Shown: one piece after another, positions 59,933 through 64,000 of the stretch
Layout: each line of letters opens with the position of its first letter
How positions within the stretch are numbered: position 1 is the stretch's first letter
From: RGIG3159 sp034927685
Lineage (GTDB): Bacteria > Bacillota > Clostridia > Oscillospirales > Oscillospiraceae
Length of the DNA stretch: 64,000 nucleotides
Direction of reading: 5' to 3'
Assembly: GCA_034927685.1 (NCBI GenBank)
Contig: JAYFPO010000005.1
Coordinates: 122,404-186,403, forward strand
Made by a program: the position numbers and the translations under genes
Notes under the pieces: generated by a model
Told to the model about the DNA's origin: nothing
The model's database searches: none
Seen by the model: the letters and a program-made list of their open reading frames with translations, nothing else

Positions 59933-61047
59933 TTAACCATCCCTCTAATCAGGTCAATGACCATATCTTGTTCGTCGGCTGTCATCTTGATATCGCTCGG
60001 TATGCAGAGGCCACGGCTGAACACATCTGCCCCGACGTCACCGTCTACACTGATGAAATCATGCCCCGCGAACACCGGCTGCAAATGCATCGGCTTCCAA
60101 ATGGGACGGCCCTCAATGCTGTGCTTATTTAGTTCTTCCATGATCTCAATCGGTGTCACTTTCACGCTCTTGTCCAACAGGATACTGGACAACCAGAAAT
60201 TCGGCTCAGAGCAGGAAAGATGCGGATTCATGGTCATCGGCAGATCTGCAAACGAAGCTTTATATCTCGAGTAAATTGCTTTCTTCAGTGCACGGTGTTC
60301 GTCGATGTGTATTATCTGTGCTCTGCCAATCCCCGCGACAATATTGCTCATGCGATAGTTGTAGCCGATCTCGCTGTGCTGGTACCACGGGGCGGGGTCA
60401 CGGGATTGAGTTGACCAGAAGCGCGCCTTCTTGATGGCTTCCTCATCATCACTAAGCAGCATACCGCCGCCGGAAGTCGTAATGATTTTATTCCCGTTAA
60501 ACGAAATGGCATTGTACTTACCGAACGTGCCGGTTTGCTGGCCCTTATATGTAGCGGACAGGCTCTCAGCTGCGTCCTCGATCAACATCGCATTGTGGGC
60601 ATCGCAAATATCTCTGATTTCGTCCAGCTTTGCCGGCGTGCCATAAAGGTTTGCAGCAATGACAACCTTGCAATCTGGATATTTTTCAAAAGCCTTTTCT
60701 AATGCTCTGGGGTCCATGTTCCAGGTTTCTCGCTCGGAATCAATGAATACCTGAACGCCATTCTCGTAACTGACAGGATTTACTGTAGCAGAAAAAGTCA
60801 AATCGGAACAAAATACCACATCACCCGGCTTTACCTCAGCCAACTTGATCGCCAGATGAAGAGCAGCCGTGCCGGATACCAGCGCCGCCGCATGTTTCAC
60901 GCCAACATAGGCCGCCATCTCCTTTTCAAATGCGTTAACATTTGGTCCCAAGGGCGCCACCCAGTTTGTGTTGAAAGCCTCCTGGATGTATTTCATTTCA
61001 TCGCCGTGCATAGTCGGCGATGACAGCCAGATTTTCCCGTTAATCAT
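59929..61047 (-). CDS. DegT/DnrJ/EryC1/StrS aminotransferase (PglE-like)
   Basis: A 372-aa PLP sugar aminotransferase: WVAPLGPNVNAFEKEMAAYVGVKHAAALVSGTAALHLAI, then the internal-aldimine Lys in FNGNKIITTSGGGML, and YNYRMSNIVAGIG. It aminates a 4-keto sugar nucleotide, as PglE does in bacillosamine synthesis. The PglD/NeuD-like acetyltransferase encoded upstream would acetylate the product. A dehydratase for this branch is not separately encoded unless CapE serves it. Confidence 0.92.
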   Translation of the reverse strand: MINGKIWLSSPTMHGDEMKYIQEAFNTNWVAPLGPNVNAFEKEMAAYVGVKHAAALVSGTAALHLAIKLAEVKPGDVVFCSDLTFSATVNPVSYENGVQVFIDSERETWNMDPRALEKAFEKYPDCKVVIAANLYGTPAKLDEIRDICDAHNAMLIEDAAESLSATYKGQQTGTFGKYNAISFNGNKIITTSGGGMLLSDDEEAIKKARFWSTQSRDPAPWYQHSEIGYNYRMSNIVAGIGRAQIIHIDEHRALKKAIYSRYKASFADLPMTMNPHLSCSEPNFWLSSILLDKSVKVTPIEIMEELNKHSIEGRPIWKPMHLQPVFAGHDFISVDGDVGADVFSRGLCIPSDIKMTADEQDMVIDLIRGMVK

Positions 61048-61262
61048 ATGTTATTCCGTCCTATCTAAAGTCTACATTTTCTTTGCCCTATAACCCACGT
61101 CAATTAGATCGTTACCACCCTTTTTACTGCATTTTAATCCAGCCGGCGTGGTGATTATCTGATTGTCATCAGGCAAACAACTGAGATGCGTGTTCAGGGT
61201 AAAAATTTAAAAAATTTCAATATCGGCACATCCGCCGCTCCTCCATAAATGATACGCGTTTA
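61048..61262. other. Gap in the capsule operon
   Basis: A 215-bp gap, unusually long for this tightly packed operon. No ORF or hairpin is supported; it could contain an internal promoter. Confidence 0.4.
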
Positions 61263-62378
61263 TTATTCTGCTCGGATCACTGTTCCGCTCGGCACCCGCA
61301 TATATGCTTGCACTAGGGCATTTTTAGCCACAGTAACGGAAGAACCGACATGTGCAAATTGTCCAACCCTCGCGCCGACTTCAACAACGCTTGCACTCGA
61401 AATCAGTACACCTCGCTCAAGCACAGCAGCTGCAGAAATAATACTGCGAGCCTCTATTAATACCGAACGAGCTACTTTTGCACTGGGTGAAATCGTAGCG
61501 GAAGGATGTATTAAGGTTGGAACGATGTAGCCCAGAGACTCCAAAGCATTCATATACCTCTGGCGCAATAAGCTATCTCCAAAACTCGCCGTGGCCATTG
61601 GGAAACGGTTCGCCAGATTTTTCATTTCGGACAGCGGCCCAATTGCTAATTTGTTGTTCAGATCGTCATCGAGAAACGCGATCTCATGGAACACCCCAAT
61701 GGCCTCGGCAATTTCCTTGACAACCGGTCCTTGACTGCCTGCTCCGAGGATCAGGAGGTTCATGCGTTTGGGTCCTTCAAATTCAAGCTCCGATTGATGT
61801 CCTTGCGGCGGCTGATAATCGGCACCGTATTGTTCCAAAAAGGCAACGCAATGGAACTTCGGCTCAAAATACTGGGAAAACTTTTTTGCAATGACATTGG
61901 GCTGTTTGATGCCGACATAGACGCAAATGCTGTACAAGTCCATACCAGTCTGGATGCAGCGTCGGATAAAGGCGTTTCGCAGGTCGGAAGCGGAGAGAGA
62001 ACCGCCGGTATTATACCGCACGGCAACCGTGGTCAGAATATTTTGCATGTGGTGGAACGGAGGAAGCTTTTTCCCGCCGGTGAGAATGTAGCAATCACCG
62101 CTCTCATATAGGCTACTGTACTGCTGTAGATAACGGATCACATGCGGGGGCATTGGAAGCGACCTTGGCATGTCAAGAGGCACAAGTATACCGGCCGTAT
62201 TGACAACATTACAGAGTGTCACAACCCCATGATCAAGATCGATGTCCTTCCATTGCAGCGCCGTGACCTCCATGAGCATGAGTCCCATATGCAGACACAG
62301 ATACGCAGCCACCTTGCGTGGCTCCACATTCTCCGTCAGCCCGGTTTCTATCAACTTGCATTGCTGTTCAGAAAGCAT
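61263..62378 (-). CDS. Degenerate tyrosine-recombinase domain fused to PglD/NeuD-like acetyltransferase
   Basis: A 371-aa two-part protein. Residues 1-185 follow the catalytic domain of tyrosine recombinases (MLSEQQCKLIETGL, LHMGLMLMEVTALQWKDIDL, ASDLRNAFIRRCIQTGMDL, VYVGIKQPNV). The catalytic Arg of GxRxxE is Met, HxLRH has become SDLRN and the LGH His is lost, so it should not recombine DNA. Residues 206-371 are a PglD/NeuD-like sugar acetyltransferase (MNLLILGAGSQG, then left-handed-helix hexapeptides, with His in GQFAHVGSSVTV). AAGGAG precedes the ATG at 62378. A second site, GAAGGA before ATG at 61763, could give the acetyltransferase alone. Confidence 0.75.
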   Translation of the reverse strand: MLSEQQCKLIETGLTENVEPRKVAAYLCLHMGLMLMEVTALQWKDIDLDHGVVTLCNVVNTAGILVPLDMPRSLPMPPHVIRYLQQYSSLYESGDCYILTGGKKLPPFHHMQNILTTVAVRYNTGGSLSASDLRNAFIRRCIQTGMDLYSICVYVGIKQPNVIAKKFSQYFEPKFHCVAFLEQYGADYQPPQGHQSELEFEGPKRMNLLILGAGSQGPVVKEIAEAIGVFHEIAFLDDDLNNKLAIGPLSEMKNLANRFPMATASFGDSLLRQRYMNALESLGYIVPTLIHPSATISPSAKVARSVLIEARSIISAAAVLERGVLISSASVVEVGARVGQFAHVGSSVTVAKNALVQAYMRVPSGTVIRAE

Positions 62379-62644
62379 GGAATCACTTCTCCTTACCGGT
62401 ATTGCGAGATTCTTCAGCATCGATATGAGATTTCGTTTTCCGGCATTTTGGAAAATTCGTATGCCTTCGACATCCGCTGCTTTATGCTCCGGCGCTATCA
62501 GTGTAATATCCACCGTCTGTTTTAGCGGCGACAATGGCCGGTCAAATGATGCAAGGTATCAAACTGACAATCCATGCTGCGAAACATCGGTTTCAATATC
62601 ACTCAACGAGAAAATTTACAACATTGACTGCATGATACACGCAG

Positions 62645-62671
62645 CTTACCGATATACACTCCTTACCGATA
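62645..62671 (-). repeat. Direct repeat in the capsule leader
   Basis: Minus-strand TATCGGTAAG occurs twice (62671-62662, 62654-62645) with a period of 17 bp, between promoter and first gene. CGGTAAG appears again at 62398-62392, just at the ribosome site of the fusion gene. Confidence 0.6.
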
Positions 62672-62731
62672 CAGGAAAGAATCCGATAAGCAACAGTATA
62701 TCCAATTGAGCTTTCAACTATCAACACTAGT

Positions 62732-62760
62732 AGAATAGCAAAAATCAACGCAAAATGCAA
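62732..62760 (-). promoter_or_regulatory. Probable capsule operon promoter
   Basis: Minus strand TTGCAT (62760-62755), 17 bp ending in TGC (extended -10), TATTCT (62737-62732). This would give a leader of about 350 nt before the fusion gene. Confidence 0.6.
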
Positions 62761-63267
62761 TATATAATCGAAAAATGGTGTATTTTAAAAGAGGACAAGT
62801 TGATTTGTGGCTAGTTTCAACGTTCCTCCGTGTTTTGACGCTCCCGTTTGTAGAAGCGTCAGTATTTTAATTGCGAAGTTATATGAGCTACCTCTTTCGG
62901 CTTACCTCCCGCTGGAGCGGCTTCCTGTGCTACTCCGGCTTTTTTTGATACGCCATGTTCTTCCCATCATTTTTTTGCACGCATCTCCGAGCTGTTCTAC
63001 TGATGGCTTTCTTGAAAAGGCCTCCTGAAATGAATGATCAGGGCACGAATTTTGCTTTCATATGAAAATTCCCGCTTACATTTTGAAGTAAACGGGCAGG
63101 ATTCTAAACGATATTGCGGTTTATTTGGTTGCCGGTTACGCTGCCTAATGAGTTTTAACACGGCCGGAAATCATCGTCCTGTTTTCCAAGATTCCGTCAG
63201 TTGACAAGGTCCCGAAAAATCGCAGACCAATCGTGAATACGCACAACGTGCATTGTGTAAACGCAAA

Positions 63268-63768
63268 TCATTCTGCCTGCAGTGAATAAAAGAGAGGATA
63301 TATTTCTTCCCGCTGCGGGAACGAATCGTCCATCACGATTGCATAGCCGTTTGCCACAACTGCGTCAAAGGAATCGTCCATCTCCTCAATGTGCAACTGG
63401 CCGCTGGTTTCCGCCGCCTGATAGGCGTCGGTGCCAGTATCAAATACATACAATTCCAACATTGCAACGTTTTCTTCTGCGGTTAACTTACAACCGTCCT
63501 CAGCGCCGACCAGAGTATATTCTGTTGTCTCTTCCGTGAAGGATACGCCAAGGGCCTTGACGGCGCCAACAAAGTCCGAGAGCGATGCAAGCTCCAAAGG
63601 GGCTGAGGATTCCGTCGCATCCGCGCTTTGGCTGCTGATTTCTGCGGCAGCGGAGGTTCCCTGTTCTGAAGAATTCTGTGTCTCTGTTTTGTTGGCTGTC
63701 TCTTTGCCGCAGGCAAACAGGAAAAAGCACATTAGAATGCAAATTGGAATAATCGAATAACGTCGCAT
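63268..63768 (-). CDS. Small lipoprotein of unknown function
   Basis: A 166-aa lipoprotein. Signal MRRYSIIPICILMCFFLFAC with lipobox Cys at residue 20, a Ser/Thr/Glu-rich linker (about 25-60), then a soluble domain with YTLVGAEDGCKLTAEENVAMLELYVFD and later VVANGYAIVMDD. No family is recognised; the domain looks like a small alpha-beta sensor. GGAAGGA precedes the ATG at 63768; a longer frame to 63840 lacks support. Confidence 0.78.
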   Translation of the reverse strand: MRRYSIIPICILMCFFLFACGKETANKTETQNSSEQGTSAAAEISSQSADATESSAPLELASLSDFVGAVKALGVSFTEETTEYTLVGAEDGCKLTAEENVAMLELYVFDTGTDAYQAAETSGQLHIEEMDDSFDAVVANGYAIVMDDSFPQREEIYPLFYSLQAE

Positions 63769-63857
63769 GGCGTTCCTTCCGAGTTCCCGGCAAGGCAGCT
63801 CAGCGCCGTCTTGCCGGGAATCACTTCTGTTATTGGGCAATTTTTCTGGTCACTTGG

Positions 63858-64000
63858 TTAGCTGACCATGCGGCCGCTGTCGCCGCCGCGGAAGTAATGC
63901 TGTTTTCCGTCGATGGTCTGCCAGCCGGTCAGCATCCGGCAGCTGGGCGACACGTTAAAATAGAAATATCCGTCGCTCTCCGCCACATATTGCAGCCCGG
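63858..64000 (-). CDS. C-terminus of a wall-binding-repeat protein (partial)
   Basis: Minus-strand coding sequence entering from the right edge, about 47 codons to the TAA at 63858. It reads YFYFNVSPSCRMLTGWQTID followed by GKQHYFRGGDSGRMVS. GWQTIDGKxHYF is the choline-binding/glucan-binding repeat that anchors surface proteins to wall polymers. The catalytic or adhesive part lies outside the window. Confidence 0.85.
   Translation of the reverse strand, partial: GLQYVAESDGYFYFNVSPSCRMLTGWQTIDGKQHYFRGGDSGRMVS

Larger units (their letters stand above)
62379..63267. other. Leader and upstream region of the capsule operon
   Basis: The frame of the fusion gene stays open to 62534 without an ATG. 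That segment reads VDITLIAPEHKAADVEGIRI, like the N-terminus of a family-4 glycosyltransferase, so it is probably a gene remnant. A short frame (ATG near 62634, MQSML, stop) lies in the leader. Beyond the promoter, 62770-63267 has no supported gene; a minus-strand open stretch near 62880-63030 may be another decayed C-terminus. Confidence 0.45.

Noticed and set aside
61263..62378. Active phage or transposon integrase
   Set aside because: The catalytic Arg and His positions are substituted and no att-like repeats or other phage genes are present.

Overview
The window looks like a chromosomal segment of a Gram-positive anaerobe of the class Clostridia, most likely an Oscillospiraceae-type gut bacterium. 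This is inferred from the gene families: a LytTR/DUF3021/ABC module, PadR/DUF1700, DUF6179/DUF6323, a glycine riboswitch, a CotH-family lipoprotein, choline-binding-type wall repeats and a CIRCE operator. Most genes lie on the minus strand with strong AGGAGG-type ribosome sites and many ATGA overlaps. The first 40 kb is visibly GC-rich. The last third is AT-richer and holds a surface-polysaccharide locus, so that block may have been exchanged horizontally.

1-5.2 kb: an exact CIRCE box for a heat-shock gene just off the left edge, then a DUF2238 membrane protein, a PAP2 phosphatase, a Na/Pi-type transporter, and an operon of LytTR regulator, DUF3021 membrane protein, ABC ATPase and ABC permease. 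Two direct repeats spaced 21 bp sit upstream of the LytTR gene. 5.2-8.3 kb: a LysR regulator divergent from XdhC and an AEC transporter. 8.3-14 kb: TetR regulator, DUF308 protein, MMPL/RND exporter and its heptad-repeat partner.

14-19.9 kb: thioredoxin, queA, dapA, and a methionine pair (metA then metY) that turns homoserine into homocysteine. A collapsed LysR pseudogene lies just upstream of metA. Next to it is a compact transcription unit with a perfect consensus promoter, an operator-like palindrome, a 30-codon ORF and a terminator. 20-25.4 kb: a DUF6323/DUF6179 pair, then a PadR-led operon with DUF1700, two short-chain dehydrogenases and a nitroreductase.

25.6-28.9 kb: a tandem glycine riboswitch, predicted to switch genes on, controls two small membrane proteins (a DUF5058-type protein and a partner), an M20 amidohydrolase and a YajC-like protein. 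This looks like an undercharacterised glycine-linked uptake and hydrolysis operon. 29.5-34 kb: a diaminopentanoate-dehydrogenase-like enzyme with a MerR regulator, and a CotH-family lipoprotein. 34.2-40.5 kb: tRNA-Leu, a 2-oxoacid/acetoin dehydrogenase operon (E2 with two lipoyl domains, E3, fused E1 alpha-beta), a degenerate tRNA-like sequence and tRNA-Arg.

40.7-62.8 kb: a minus-strand capsule/exopolysaccharide operon. It begins with a protein that joins a catalytically degenerate tyrosine-recombinase domain to a PglD/NeuD-like acetyltransferase. It continues with a PglE-like aminotransferase, an initiating phosphoglycosyltransferase, glycosyltransferases, LicD with a cytidylyltransferase, two Fe-S/F420-hydrogenase-beta-like proteins, a pyruvyltransferase, a polymerase, a flippase and the CapE/CapF/CapG route to UDP-N-acetyl-L-fucosamine. 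It ends in a broken epimerase gene. 63.2-64 kb: a small lipoprotein and the C-terminus of a wall-binding-repeat protein running off the right edge.
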